A stretch of DNA of 64,000 nucleotides from WTFV01 sp965203525 (GTDB lineage Bacteria; Acidobacteriota; Vicinamibacteria; Vicinamibacterales; UBA8438), in the NCBI GenBank assembly GCA_965203525.1, contig OZ241898.1, forward strand, positions 2,108,001 to 2,172,000. The letters are read 5' to 3'. Under the pieces are notes generated by a model. It had not been told where the DNA came from. It worked only from the letters and a program-made list of their open reading frames with translations, and did not search any database. This document shows positions 42,076 through 51,746 of this stretch, one piece after another. Position 1 is the first letter of the stretch. Each line of letters begins with the position of its first letter. Position numbers and translations under genes: made by a program.

Positions 42076-43926
42076 ATGTCCGACAACGGAAGCTCTCCCG
42101 AGCCGCACGAATCCCCGCCGGCGGCGGAGACCCCGCCGGCGACGAAGACCCCGCCGGCGGCGGAGGCCCCGCGGGAAGGCGGCGCATCCCGCTCGAAGGT
42201 CCTCGGCGTCCCGATCCGGATGTCCGGCGAGGCGCGGGCGGTCACCGCCACGATGGCCGGCGCGGGGCTCGTCGCCGCCGTGCGGGCGCTGGCGCGCCGG
42301 CGCGACAGGAAGCGGATCGACCCGGAGGCCGACTCGGCCGAGGCGGACGCGAGCAGCCTGGAGACGCCGGCGCCGGCCGGCGGCAAGGACGATTCGCTGA
42401 CCGAGCGGCGCGCCGCGGCGCGGATGGGCGGCGGCCGGGCGCGCATCGACGCGCAGCACGCGCGCGGCAAGCTCACGGCGCGCGAGCGGATCGTCCGCCT
42501 GCTCGATCCCGACTCGTTCGAGGAACTGGGCCCCTACGTGGAGCACCGGCACTCCGCTTTCGGCCTCGAACGGCAGCGGCACGCGGGCGACGGCGTGGTC
42601 ACCGGCTTCGGCTGCATCGACGGGCGGCGCGTGGCCGTCTTCGCGCAGGACTTCACGGTGCTGGGCGGTTCGTTCTCCGAAACCCAGTCGCTCAAGGTCG
42701 GGCGCCTGCTGGAGACCGCCACGTCGAGCGGCCTGCCGGTCTTCGCGCTGCTCGATTCGGTCGGGGCCCGGATCCAGGAGGGGATCTGGAGCCTGGCCGG
42801 CTTCGGCGACCTGTTCTGGCGCAACACGCAGGCCAGCGGCGTCGTGCCGCAGATCAGCCTGATGCTCGGGCCGTGCGCCGGCGGAGCGGTCTACTCGCCC
42901 GGCCTGACCGACTTCGTGATCATGGCGCGCGGCAGCAGCTACATGTTCATCACGGGCCCGGACGTGATCCGCACCGTCACCGGCGAGGAGGTGGACGCCG
43001 AGACGCTGGGCGGCGCCGAGACGCACGCGGGCGGCTCCGGGGTCGCGCACTTCGTGGCCGACGACGAGAACGCGGCCTTCGACCTGGCCCGGCAGTTGCT
43101 CGGCTACCTGCCGTCCAACAACGCCGAGGATCCGCCGCTCGTCGAGGCCGAGCAGAGCGTCGAGCCGGACGTGGCGGAGCTCGACAACCTGATCCCGGAG
43201 GCGGCCGAGGAGGCGTACGACGTCCGCGAGGCGATCACGCGCATCGCCGACCGCCACTCGTTCCTGGAAGTGCACGCCGACTTCGCCCGCAACGCCGTCG
43301 TCGGCTTCGCCCGCCTCCGGGGCCGCGTGGCGGCGGTCGTCGCCAACCAGCCCGAGCACCTGGCCGGGGTGCTCGACATCGACGCCTCGGACAAGATCGC
43401 CCGCTTCATCCGGTTCGCGGACTCGTTCAACATCCCGCTCGTCACCCTGATCGACTGCCCCGGCTTCCTGCCCGGCGCCGACCAGGAACGGAACGGCATC
43501 ATCCGGCACGGCGCCAAGATCGTGTACGCCTACGCGGAGGCGACCGTCCCGAAGGTGTCGGTCGTGCTGCGGAAGGCGTACGGCGGCGCCTACATCGTCA
43601 TGAGCAGCAAGATGATCCGGACCGACGTCTGCCTCGCGTGGCCGACCGCCGAGGTGGCGGTGATGGGGGCCAAGGGAGCGGTCAGCATCCTCTATGCCCG
43701 GCACCTGAAGCAGGAGCTGCCGTCGAAGCGCGAGGCGGAACGGGCGCGGCTCGAGGACGAATTCGAGAAGCAGTTCAACTCGCCGTTCGCGGCGGCCGCC
43801 ACCGGTCACATCGACGACGTGATCCATCCGCACGAGACGCGCGCGCGCGTCGTCGCCGCGCTCGACTTCCTCAAGGACAAGCAGACCGCGGCGATGCCCA
43901 GGAAGCATGGCAACATCCCCCTGTAG
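42076..43926 (+). CDS. mmdA: Acyl-CoA decarboxylase carboxyltransferase subunit (alpha)
   Basis: 616 residues. The carboxyltransferase core is complete: ARIDAQHARGKLTARERI, GDGVVTGFGCIDGRRVAVFAQD, GPCAGGAVYSPGLTDF, and GAKIVYAYAEATVPKVSVVLRKAYGGAYIVM. It matches methylmalonyl-/propionyl-CoA carboxyltransferases. With the following three genes it forms a sodium-pumping decarboxylase. It is about 95 residues longer than usual at the N-terminus: a Pro/Ala/Glu repeat (PPAAETPPATKTPPAAEAP) and a basic/hydrophobic stretch. The start is ATG 42076; an internal start further in is possible. Confidence 0.85.
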   Translation: MSDNGSSPEPHESPPAAETPPATKTPPAAEAPREGGASRSKVLGVPIRMSGEARAVTATMAGAGLVAAVRALARRRDRKRIDPEADSAEADASSLETPAPAGGKDDSLTERRAAARMGGGRARIDAQHARGKLTARERIVRLLDPDSFEELGPYVEHRHSAFGLERQRHAGDGVVTGFGCIDGRRVAVFAQDFTVLGGSFSETQSLKVGRLLETATSSGLPVFALLDSVGARIQEGIWSLAGFGDLFWRNTQASGVVPQISLMLGPCAGGAVYSPGLTDFVIMARGSSYMFITGPDVIRTVTGEEVDAETLGGAETHAGGSGVAHFVADDENAAFDLARQLLGYLPSNNAEDPPLVEAEQSVEPDVAELDNLIPEAAEEAYDVREAITRIADRHSFLEVHADFARNAVVGFARLRGRVAAVVANQPEHLAGVLDIDASDKIARFIRFADSFNIPLVTLIDCPGFLPGADQERNGIIRHGAKIVYAYAEATVPKVSVVLRKAYGGAYIVMSSKMIRTDVCLAWPTAEVAVMGAKGAVSILYARHLKQELPSKREAERARLEDEFEKQFNSPFAAAATGHIDDVIHPHETRARVVAALDFLKDKQTAAMPRKHGNIPL

Positions 43927-43935
43927 GGCCGCGCG

Positions 43936-44292
43936 ATGACGCCGGAGCTGCGGCAGGTCCTCGAGATCGCCGGCCTCGGCTCGACGTTGCTGTTCCTGAC
44001 GCTCGGCGGTCTCGTCACCCTGATGTACGCCCTGACGACGCCGCTGCTCTACGGCGGCTTCACGCTCTCCCGCGGCAGCGGCGGGGCGACGACGAAGGCC
44101 GCCGAGCAGGCCCGCCTGGAGGCCGCGGCCGAACAGGAGCGGCAACGCCGGGCGGTCGCCATCGCGGCGGCGGTGGCGCGGGCCCGCGCGGCGCGGCCGG
44201 CACCGCTGGAATCGGACGTGGCGGCGTGGCGGCGGCTCCACCGCGCGCAACGGTTCAACCAGCCCGCCGCCCGCGCGAGGGCCCGTCCGTGA
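43936..44292 (+). CDS. OadG/MmdD-like small membrane subunit
   Basis: 118 residues. One N-terminal membrane span (GLGSTLLFLTLGGLVTLMYAL) is followed by a charged Ala/Arg/Gln-rich coiled-coil tail, the layout of the OadG or MmdD subunit that holds the decarboxylase together. Sequence identity to known members cannot be judged by eye; position between the carboxyltransferase and biotin-carrier genes is the main argument. Its stop overlaps the GTG of the next gene by 4 bp. Confidence 0.7.
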   Translation: MTPELRQVLEIAGLGSTLLFLTLGGLVTLMYALTTPLLYGGFTLSRGSGGATTKAAEQARLEAAAEQERQRRAVAIAAAVARARAARPAPLESDVAAWRRLHRAQRFNQPAARARARP

Positions 44293-44747
44293 CCCGCTAC
44301 CGCGTCACCATCGACGGCCGCGTGTACGACGTGGACATCGACGATCCGCGCGCCCGGCCGGTCACCGCGCGCCTGTCGGGAACCGCCTATTCGGTCGACG
44401 TCGAGCCGGCGCACGGCGCCGACGCCCCGCCGGCGCCGGCCGCCGAGGCGGAGGCGGCGCCGCCCGACGAGCCGGCCACGCCGCGGCTCTTCCCGTCCGG
44501 GTCGTCCCCGGAGGAGGGCGGCGACGCCCCGCGCACGATGACCGCGCCGATTCCGGGCGCCGTCACCCAGGTCGCCGCGTCCGTCGGCCAGCCGGTCGAG
44601 CGCGGCGGCGAGCTGCTCACCATCGAAGCGATGAAGATGTTCAACGTGATCCGCTCGCCCTGGCGCGGCACGGTCACGACGGTGCACGTCAAGGACGGCG
44701 ACCGCGTCGTGCAGGGCCAGCCGCTCGTCACCCTGACGCCGCGGTAG
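44289..44747 (+). CDS. mmdC: Biotin carboxyl carrier subunit
   Basis: 152 residues, GTG start. The C-terminal biotinyl domain has TAPIPGAVTQVAASVGQPV and the EAMKM motif with biotin-acceptor Lys116. The N-terminal YRVTIDGRVYDVDIDD is typical for methylmalonyl-CoA decarboxylase carriers, joined by a Pro/Ala/Glu-rich flexible linker. It shuttles CO2 from the carboxyltransferase to the membrane beta subunit. Confidence 0.9.
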   Translation: MTRYRVTIDGRVYDVDIDDPRARPVTARLSGTAYSVDVEPAHGADAPPAPAAEAEAAPPDEPATPRLFPSGSSPEEGGDAPRTMTAPIPGAVTQVAASVGQPVERGGELLTIEAMKMFNVIRSPWRGTVTTVHVKDGDRVVQGQPLVTLTPR

Positions 44748-44778
44748 CCGCGTCCCGCGCCCGGTCCGCCACACCGCC

Positions 44779-45870
44779 ATGCCGCTTCCCGACCCCGGAA
44801 CGCTTCTGATGTTCGCCGTCGGCGGCGTCCTGATCTACCTGGCGATCGCGAAGGAATACGAGCCGACGCTGCTGCTGCCGATCGGGTTCGGCGTGCTGCT
44901 CGGCAACCTCCCCGCCTCGCCGATGAACGAACCGGGCGGCATGCTCCACCTGCTGAACGAGTTCGGGATCGAGACGGAGCTGTTCCCGCTGTTCATCTTC
45001 ATCGGCATCGGGGCGATGATGGACTTCCGGCCGCTGCTCTCCCAGCCGATCTTCGCGCTGCTCGGCGCGGCCGGCCAGCTCGGCATCTTCGCGACGCTGC
45101 TGCTGGCCACCGCCATCGGGTTCCCGCTGAACCAGGCGGCGTCGATCGCGGTCATCGGCGCCATCGACGGCCCGACCAGCATCTACGTCTCGTCGCTGCT
45201 CGCCCCGGAGCTGCTCGCCCCGATCGCGGTCACGGCGTACTCCTACATGAGCCTGGTGCCGATCATCCAGCCGCCCATCATGCGGCTGCTCACGACCCGC
45301 AAGGAACGCCGCATCCGGATGGCCTACGCGCCGCGGCCGGTGCCGCGCGCCGCCGTCATCCTCTTCCCGATCGTCGTCACCGTCGCCATCGGCCTGCTCG
45401 TCCCGCAGTCGGCGCCGCTCGTCGCCACGCTGATGCTCGGCAGCCTCCTGAAGGAGTCGGGCGTCGTCCCGCAGCTCGCCGGCGCCGCGTCCGAGACCCT
45501 GACCAACGTCTCGACCCTCTTCCTCGGCCTGACCATCGGCAGCCTCATGCAGGCCGAGACGTTCCTGCAGGTCCAGACCCTCCTCATCCTGCTGCTGGGT
45601 CTGGGCGCCTTCGCGCTCGACACCGCCGCCGGCATCTGCTTCGGCAAGCTGCTCGCGCTCGCCACCCGCGGCCGGGTCAACCCGCTCGTCGGGGCGGCCG
45701 GGATCAGCGCGTTCCCGATGAGCGGGCGTCTGGTCCAGAAGGTGGCCCAGGAGGAGGACTTCACCAACCACGTGCTCATGCACGCGATGGGCGCCAACAC
45801 CGCCGGCCAGCTCGGCTCGGTGATCGCCGGCGGCGTGCTCCTCACCCTGGTGACCCGCGTCCTCGGATAG
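44779..45870 (+). CDS. mmdB: Na+-translocating decarboxylase beta subunit
   Basis: 363 residues, mostly membrane spans. The conserved blocks LLLPIGFGVLLGNLP, PLFIFIGIGAMMDFRPLL, AIGAIDGPTSIYVSS (Asp in the sodium path) and GISAFPMSGRLVQK identify OadB/GcdB/MmdB, which decarboxylates carboxybiotin and exports sodium. It closes the four-gene operon. Together the complex converts decarboxylation energy (likely methylmalonyl-CoA to propionyl-CoA) into a sodium gradient. Confidence 0.9.
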   Translation: MPLPDPGTLLMFAVGGVLIYLAIAKEYEPTLLLPIGFGVLLGNLPASPMNEPGGMLHLLNEFGIETELFPLFIFIGIGAMMDFRPLLSQPIFALLGAAGQLGIFATLLLATAIGFPLNQAASIAVIGAIDGPTSIYVSSLLAPELLAPIAVTAYSYMSLVPIIQPPIMRLLTTRKERRIRMAYAPRPVPRAAVILFPIVVTVAIGLLVPQSAPLVATLMLGSLLKESGVVPQLAGAASETLTNVSTLFLGLTIGSLMQAETFLQVQTLLILLLGLGAFALDTAAGICFGKLLALATRGRVNPLVGAAGISAFPMSGRLVQKVAQEEDFTNHVLMHAMGANTAGQLGSVIAGGVLLTLVTRVLG

Positions 45871-45900
45871 CGGGCCGCCGCCCCGGCGCGGCGCCTGCCC

Positions 45901-46064
45901 ACCCCGGCCGGACGTCAGCCGGGTTCGACGGTGAACGCGGCGACGTTGCGGGTTTCGCGGCTGAACTCCACGCCGACCGTCTGCCTACCCCGGCCGGGCG
46001 TCAGCCGGGTTCGACGGTGAACGCGGCGACGTTGCGGGTTTCGCGGCTGAACTCCACGCCGACC
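45901..46064. repeat. 78-bp duplication at ATPase gene 3' end, period 86 bp
   Basis: A 78-bp block at 45901-45978 recurs at 45987-46064 with a single difference and an 8-bp spacer. It contains the last 20 codons and stop of the AAA/PD-(D/E)XK gene; the outer copy (45901-45978) is a non-functional duplicate beyond the stop. Confidence 0.95.
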
Positions 46065-47551
46065 AGGTGGATCGCCTCGCCGAGATGGCGGTACTTGTCC
46101 GCGTAGCGCCGCTCCCGGAGTTGCGCGACCGCCTTGCCCTCCGGCTCCCGATCCACCATCTTGAACTCGAACAGGTACACGCGGCCGGCCGCGCGCACCG
46201 CCATGTCCAGCCGGCCGCGGCTGCTCGCGTCCTCGGTCGCCACGTCCAGCCCCGCCGCCGCGAAATGGGCATAGAACACGCTGGCGTAGTAACCCTCGTA
46301 CCCGGCGATGGGGTTGTTGACGTGCCAGTTGTACGGGATGGCGGCGAAGAACGCCCGGAACAACGCCTCCACCCCGGCGAGGTCGTCCGCCGCCAGCAGC
46401 TCCCGCAGCCGCAGGCGGCTCGCCACCTGACCGGCCGCGTCCGGCGCCATGACGCGCAGCAGCCGCCGGTTCAGGCTCTGGCGCACTTCGCGGTTCGGAT
46501 AGCCCAGCCGGTAGTGCGTCTCCCCGCCCACGTCCACCGTGTCCAGCACGGTCAGGTAGCCGGTCTGGAACAGCAGCGCCTCGGCGGCCGCGTCCCCCAC
46601 GTCGAAGGCGCCGAGCAGGTCCGCGGACGCGAGCAGACCGTCCAGGGCCGGCGGCGAAGTCCCGCCGTCGAGCAGGGTCCGGGTCAGGAACGTCGGCGTG
46701 CCGGTCTCGAACCAATGCGCGTCGAAGCGCCGCGTGCCGAACAGCAGCAGGACGTCGTACGGGTTGTACACCTTCTCCGCGCCCAGCCAGCAGTAGCCGT
46801 TGTACCAGTCGCGGATGGCCTGCCGGTCGAGACCGGGCAGCTCCGGCGCGAACACCGTGTCGAGGTCTTCGTCCGTGTAGCCGCAAATCGCCGAGTACGC
46901 CGGTTCGAGCGTGAGGTCCGTCAGGTGGTTGAGGCCGGAGAACAGGCTCACCTTCGAGAACCTGGTCACACCGGTGAACAGGGTGAACCGCACGTCCGCG
47001 TCGCAGGACTTGATCGCCGAGTACACGCCGTGCAGGCAGTCCCGGCTGGCGCGCGCCGCGTCGGGCGCGTCCAGAGCGTCCAGCAGCGGCTGGTCGTACT
47101 CGTCCACCAGGACCACAACCCGGCGCCCGCTCTCCCGCCGCAGCGCCCGCACGATCTGGCGGCAGCGGGCGGCGGCGTCCTCGTAGCGCCGCGTGACGGT
47201 GAGGCCCGCGTCCTCCTCGACGTCGTCGAGCTGCTGCATCAGGTTGGCGCGCAACGTCTCCGGCCCGCCGCCGGCGCCGCTGAAGTCCAGCCGCAGCACC
47301 GGATGGCGCACCGTCCAGTCCCAGTGCCGGTGGACGCGCAGCCCGCGGAACAGCGCCTCGTTGCCCTCGAACAGCTCCTTCACGGTGTCCAGCAGCAGGC
47401 TCTTGCCGAACCGCCGCGGGCGCGAGAGGAAGTAGTGCTTGCCCTCCTCCACCAGCCGCCGGACGTGGGCGGTCTTGTCCACGTAGTAGCAATCCGCCTC
47501 GCGGAGCTCGCGGAAGGTCTGGATGCCGGTGGGCAGTCTGCGCTTCTTCAT
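46001..47551 (-). CDS. AAA-ATPase-like / PDDEXK_9-type protein
   Basis: 516 residues. It opens with LPTGIQTFRELREADCYYVDKTAHV and Walker A SRPRRFGKS (43-51), RPRRFGKS being the hallmark of the AAA-ATPase-like family; Walker B is VVVLVDEYDQPLLDAL. The C-terminal nuclease domain has RGRLDMAV...VYLFEFK (D...ExK). These proteins are widespread, often multi-copy, and of unknown function; a mobile or defence role is suspected. Start ATG 47551. Its 3' end is duplicated downstream. Confidence 0.85.
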   Translation of the reverse strand: MKKRRLPTGIQTFRELREADCYYVDKTAHVRRLVEEGKHYFLSRPRRFGKSLLLDTVKELFEGNEALFRGLRVHRHWDWTVRHPVLRLDFSGAGGGPETLRANLMQQLDDVEEDAGLTVTRRYEDAAARCRQIVRALRRESGRRVVVLVDEYDQPLLDALDAPDAARASRDCLHGVYSAIKSCDADVRFTLFTGVTRFSKVSLFSGLNHLTDLTLEPAYSAICGYTDEDLDTVFAPELPGLDRQAIRDWYNGYCWLGAEKVYNPYDVLLLFGTRRFDAHWFETGTPTFLTRTLLDGGTSPPALDGLLASADLLGAFDVGDAAAEALLFQTGYLTVLDTVDVGGETHYRLGYPNREVRQSLNRRLLRVMAPDAAGQVASRLRLRELLAADDLAGVEALFRAFFAAIPYNWHVNNPIAGYEGYYASVFYAHFAAAGLDVATEDASSRGRLDMAVRAAGRVYLFEFKMVDREPEGKAVAQLRERRYADKYRHLGEAIHLVGVEFSRETRNVAAFTVEPG

Positions 47552-47626
47552 GCGCCTTGCCGGTTGCTTCCCCGCTTCAGATCCGGGTCGACTGGCAAGG
47601 TGCGATCCGACGTCCGGTTACCGTCT

Positions 47627-49454
47627 TCACCCCGGCAGCGCGAAGACGAACAGCGTGTTGCCGTCGCTCGGGCGCAGCTCCGGCGTCAGGCGGTTGAAGG
47701 CGCCGGAGGTGAGCGACCGGCCGGTGCTGACCGCCACGTACTGGCGTCCGCCGACGGCGTAGGTGATCGGGAAGCCGGTGAGCGGCGAGCCGAGGTTGAT
47801 CTCCCAGAGGACCTCGCCGGTCTCGTGGTCGAAGGCGCGGAAGCGCCCGTTGTGGTCGCCGCCGAAGACGAGGCCGCCCCCGGTCGCCAGCAGCGAGCTG
47901 GTGGCAGCGCGCTGCTCGTGCTTCCAGAGCACCCGGCCGGTCTCGGCCGAGATCGCCTGCACCGTGCCCACCTGATCGGTGCCGGGCGCGATCTGCGTGC
48001 GGACGCCCAGGCCGTAGAGCGAGCCGTCGTTGGTCGCCACCATGCGGGCGCAGGCGTTGCGCAACGGCATGTACATCGCGTTGGTGAGCGGGCTGTAGGC
48101 GCCCGCCTCCCAGTCCTTGCCGCCGACCAAGGTCGGACAGGCGAAGACTTCCTGCCCCTCGCTCCGAAAGACCACCTCGGAGTTCTCCGACACCGCGCCG
48201 GTGGCGCCGTCGATGCCCGCGACCACGTTCTGGGCGACCGTCGGGGTCGCCCACAGGAACTCGCCGGTTTCGCGGTCCAGCGTGTAGACGATGCCGGTCT
48301 TGCCCGGAATGCCGGTCATCACCCGGCGCTCCTCGCCCGGTTGCAGGCGCGGGTTGATCCACTCGACGGCGGCATCCAGGTGCAGACGCTGGACGACACG
48401 GTGGACGAACCGGTTGCAGGCGCGGGTTGATCCACTCGACGGCGGCCGGGTCGGGGCGCACCGCGGTGTCGACGAGCAGCCGCTCGAAGGGGTGGTCGAG
48501 GTCCCAACTGTCGTTCAGGTGCTGGTAGTACCAGACGATTTCCCCGGTGTCGGCGTCGAGGGCCAGCGTCGAGTTGTGGTAGAGGTGCTTGAGGTCGGCG
48601 CCGCCGATCAGGAACTTCGGCGCGGGCGAGGTGACCGACGTGCCGACGTAGACCAGGTTCAGCGCCGGGTCGTAGCTCGGCACCATCCACGCGCCGACGT
48701 GCTTGCGCTCCTCGAACGGCACGCCGCCCCAGCTTTCGTCTCCCGGCTCGCCGGGCGCCGGAATCGTCCGCCGCCGCCACAGCTCCGCGCCGGTGGCCGC
48801 ATCGTGGGCCACGATGACGCAGGCGTCCGGCCCGCCCCGCGGCGTGCACCCGCGGCCGGAGATGATCTTCCCGTCGGCGACGATCGGGCCGGAGCTCTGG
48901 TTGGCGGGGTTGACCCGGTAGTCGAGGATCTCGGTCTCCCAGGCGAGCTCGCCGGTGTCCGCGTCGAGGGCGAAGACGTAGTCGTCGCCGCTGGTGTCGA
49001 TGATTTGCGCGCCGTGGATGGCGAGGTTGCGGTTGAGGTCGGTGAGCACGCCGAGCATGTAGTCCTCGAGGTCGTCCGGGCGGTCGCGCCGGTACTCCCA
49101 GCGGAGGTCGCCGGTGACCGCGTCGAGGGCCTGGATGACGTCGCGCGGATTCGGCATGTACATGACGCCGCCGTAGACGAGCGGAGTCCCCTGCTGCAGC
49201 CCGGGTCCGAGGCCGCGCGACCAGACCATCCGGAGCCGCCCGACGTTCCCGCGGTCGATCTCGTCGAGCGGGCTGTAGCCCCACCCGTCGAGCGTCCGCC
49301 GCCACATCAGCCAGTCCTCCGGCGCGGGGTCCTGGAGCATCGCGTCGGTGACCGGGACGAAATCGGAGGACTGCGCGCGCGGCGAGACCGCGCCGAACGC
49401 AAGCGGAACCGCCAGGGCGACGACCGCGCCGTACGAGAATCGTGCAGTGGGCAT
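47627..49454 (-). pseudogene. Quinoprotein dehydrogenase gene, frameshifted by a 73-bp repeat
   Basis: Reads MPTARFSYGAVVALAVPLAF (signal peptide), then PQQ-type beta-propeller blades (DWLMWRRTLDGWGYSPL, TGELAWETEILDYR, TGEIVWYYQHLNDSWD). At VEWINPRLQP a 73-bp repeat-spacer insertion (48338-48447) shifts the frame by one; the rest of the propeller (MTGIPGKTGIVYTLDRETG to TLFVFALPG, stop 47627) is in another frame. The shifted frame stays open to 47577, giving a chimeric tail. Without the insertion it would be a normal soluble quinoprotein of about 585 residues. Confidence 0.85.
48338..48447. repeat. Repeat-spacer-repeat, period 73 bp, frame-breaking
   Basis: A 37-bp block (GGCGCGGGTTGATCCACTCG core) occurs identically at 48338-48374 and 48411-48447 with a 36-bp spacer. 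It encodes VEWINPRLQP. Because 73 is not divisible by three it disrupts the quinoprotein gene. Confidence 0.95.
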
Positions 49455-49486
49455 CTCGGCTTCCTCCCCGGGGAACGGCGTCTCCG

Positions 49487-51544
49487 CTACGGCAAGGCGT
49501 ACGCCACGAGGGTGTCCGTGGCGACGATCGCCACGTACTGCCGGCCGTCGGCGCCGAGCCAGGTCAGCGGGTCGGCGTTGCCCCGCCGCTCCAGCCGGTC
49601 CGCCCACAGCTCGCGGCCGGTCGCCGCCTCGAGCGCCCGCAGGCGGTTGTCGTCGGTCGCCGCGATGAAGAGCAGGCCGCCCGCCGTCACGATGGCGGCG
49701 GCGCGGCCGGGCCGGCCGGTCTCGCGCTTCCCTTCCGGCAGCGCGTCGGTGACTCCGAGGGTCCGCCGCCACGCGACGTCGCCGGTCGCGACGTCGACCG
49801 CCGTCAACTGCCCCCACGGCGGCTTCTGGCACGGCATGCGCACGCCGCCGAGGTCGACCTCGAAACTGGCCGGCCGCGGCGCCTGCTTGACGTACGGCGA
49901 CGGCGCGTCCTCGTCCGCGGCGTCGACCATCCAGCCGAGGGCGCCGACGTCCATCGAGAAGACGAAGGCATAGCCGGTGGCCGGATCGAACGACACGCCG
50001 CCCCAGTTGGGGCCGCCGACGCCGCCCGGAAAGTTCAGCGTGGTCCGCGGCGGCGCGCCCGCCGGCCGGTAGACCCAGGGGGTGAACGGTCCGGCGTTGC
50101 GGATCTCGCCGAGGCTGTCGACCAGCGCCGCGCACGCCGCGGCGTGCTCCGGCGTGGTGTCCCCGGCCGTCACCAGGTCGGCCGCCTCGTAGCGGACGCG
50201 GCCCAGCGGCGGCGGCTTCACCGGAATCGGCTGCGTCGGCCAGGTCGCCTCGCCCGGCACGTCGCTCGCCGCCACCGGCCGCTCCTCGACGCCGTGGATC
50301 GGCGCGCCGGTCTCGCGGTTCAGGACGTACAGGTAGCCGGACTTGGTGGTCAGGCCGAGCGCGGGAACCGCGCCGTCCGCGCCCGGGAGGTCGAACAGGG
50401 CGGGCGGAGCGGGGGGATCCGCGTCCCACAGATCGTGGTGGATGGTCTGGAAGTGCCAGACGTAGGCACCGGTCCCCGCTTCGACCGCGACGACCGAGTT
50501 GCCGTAGAGGTTGGCGCCCGGCCGGTCGCCCCCGTAGGCGCCCGGGATCGGCGAGGCGAGGGGCAGGTAGACGAGGTCCCGCTCCACGTCGGCCGTGAAG
50601 TAGAACGGCCAGGCGTTGGCGCCGAGCCGTCCCCGCCAGCTGTCCCCTTCCCACGTGTCGTGCCCGACGTCGCCCGGCTGCGCCACCGAGTCGAACTCCC
50701 ACCGCTTTGCGCCGGTGCGCGCGTCGTAGGCGCGGGCGTTGCCGACGCCGCCGCCGGTTCCGGGCGGGGTGTTGGCGCCGACCACGACCACGTGCCCGTA
50801 GACGAGCGGCACCGAGTTGTAGGGAATGCCCAGCTCGACCGCGCCGCCGGCGCCGAAGCCCGCAACGGGCGCGCCGGTGGCCGCGTCGAGGGCGTGCAGC
50901 CGGAGACCGGTGGTGAAGAGGATGCGCGGCTCGTGCTCGTCGTCGCCCGGCCACCACGCGACGCCGCGGCGCGACGGCGGGCGGCCGGCCACCGGACGGC
51001 TCCAGATCTCCTCGCCCGTCTCCGGACGGAGCGCGACCACCCGATCCGCCGCCGGCAGGTACATCACGCCGTCGACGACGATCGGCGTCGCCTGCGAGTT
51101 CGGCCCCCGGCCGCCGGGACCCGGGTCGGCGCGCCGCAGGTCGTAGGTCCAGGCGCGGGCCAGGCCGGCGACGTTGCCGGGCGTGATCGCGGTCAGCGGC
51201 GAGTACCCGGTGCCCGCGAAGTTCCCGCGGTACATCGGCCAGTCGCCGCCCGCGGCGGGAGCCTGGGCGGCTGCGCCGGCCGGCAGGCCCAGCGCGATCA
51301 GCAGCGCGCCGGCGCCCGCCGCAAACGCCCGCCGACCTGCGGATCGCGACGGTCGTCGGCGGACATTCGCAGGCAGCGCACCGCCCGCCGCAAACGCCCG
51401 TCGACGGCCCCCGCCCGCACCGAGCCCCCCGGCCGGACGAATCGCCCGCGGCGCGCCGGCGCGCCGCGCAGTCGCTCGCCGGCGGGCGGCCGGCGCGGCC
51501 GGCCGGCGCTCGCCAGCCCGCCCCGGAACGTTCGTGCATCGCAT
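49487..51544 (-). CDS. PQQ-dependent dehydrogenase (glucose-dehydrogenase-like)
   Basis: 685 residues. The mature part has DWPMYRGNFAGTGYSPLTAI and repeated blades such as GEEIWSRPV, TGAKRWEFDSV, HDTWEGDSW, FQTIHHDLWDADPP and LTTKSGYLYVLNRETG, close to membrane-type quinoprotein glucose dehydrogenases but without the N-terminal membrane domain. A long Arg/Ala-rich N-terminus with a repeated AGRRAFAAG unit precedes the hydrophobic core ALLIALGLPAGAAAQ. Periplasmic PQQ-dependent sugar or alcohol oxidation is likely; the substrate is unknown. Start ATG 51544 behind GGGAGG. Confidence 0.8.
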   Translation of the reverse strand: MRCTNVPGRAGERRPAAPAARRRATARRAGAPRAIRPAGGLGAGGGRRRAFAAGGALPANVRRRPSRSAGRRAFAAGAGALLIALGLPAGAAAQAPAAGGDWPMYRGNFAGTGYSPLTAITPGNVAGLARAWTYDLRRADPGPGGRGPNSQATPIVVDGVMYLPAADRVVALRPETGEEIWSRPVAGRPPSRRGVAWWPGDDEHEPRILFTTGLRLHALDAATGAPVAGFGAGGAVELGIPYNSVPLVYGHVVVVGANTPPGTGGGVGNARAYDARTGAKRWEFDSVAQPGDVGHDTWEGDSWRGRLGANAWPFYFTADVERDLVYLPLASPIPGAYGGDRPGANLYGNSVVAVEAGTGAYVWHFQTIHHDLWDADPPAPPALFDLPGADGAVPALGLTTKSGYLYVLNRETGAPIHGVEERPVAASDVPGEATWPTQPIPVKPPPLGRVRYEAADLVTAGDTTPEHAAACAALVDSLGEIRNAGPFTPWVYRPAGAPPRTTLNFPGGVGGPNWGGVSFDPATGYAFVFSMDVGALGWMVDAADEDAPSPYVKQAPRPASFEVDLGGVRMPCQKPPWGQLTAVDVATGDVAWRRTLGVTDALPEGKRETGRPGRAAAIVTAGGLLFIAATDDNRLRALEAATGRELWADRLERRGNADPLTWLGADGRQYVAIVATDTLVAYALP
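51313..51405. repeat. Repeat-spacer-repeat, period 69 bp, in signal region
   Basis: CGCCCGCCGCAAACGCCCG and four more bases occur at 51313-51336 and 51382-51405 (one mismatch). On the minus strand they encode (G)RRAFAAG twice in the N-terminal region of the dehydrogenase; 69 bp keeps the frame. Confidence 0.9.
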
Positions 51545-51746
51545 GGCTGTTCCCTGCCTCCCGCCCGGACGAGGAAAGAGCGGCATTGTATATCGGGGGC
51601 CCGGCGGCCGGGCGCGCAAGGCCTCCCCGCGGCCGGCCGGCGATGCGTTCCGCGTCGTTCCGCCCGACGCAGGGGTCGCCGCGGACCGCCGCCGGCCGGA
51701 ACCGTTATAAGCTATACGCATTCACGTGTCCGAGGAGGAAACCGCC

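Noticed and set aside
41576..42187. N-terminal extension of the XPB helicase through the repeat array
   Set aside because: The frame is open but encodes repeated Arg/Gly/Ser stretches from the array and runs past the divergent gene's start; homology begins at TTG 41575.
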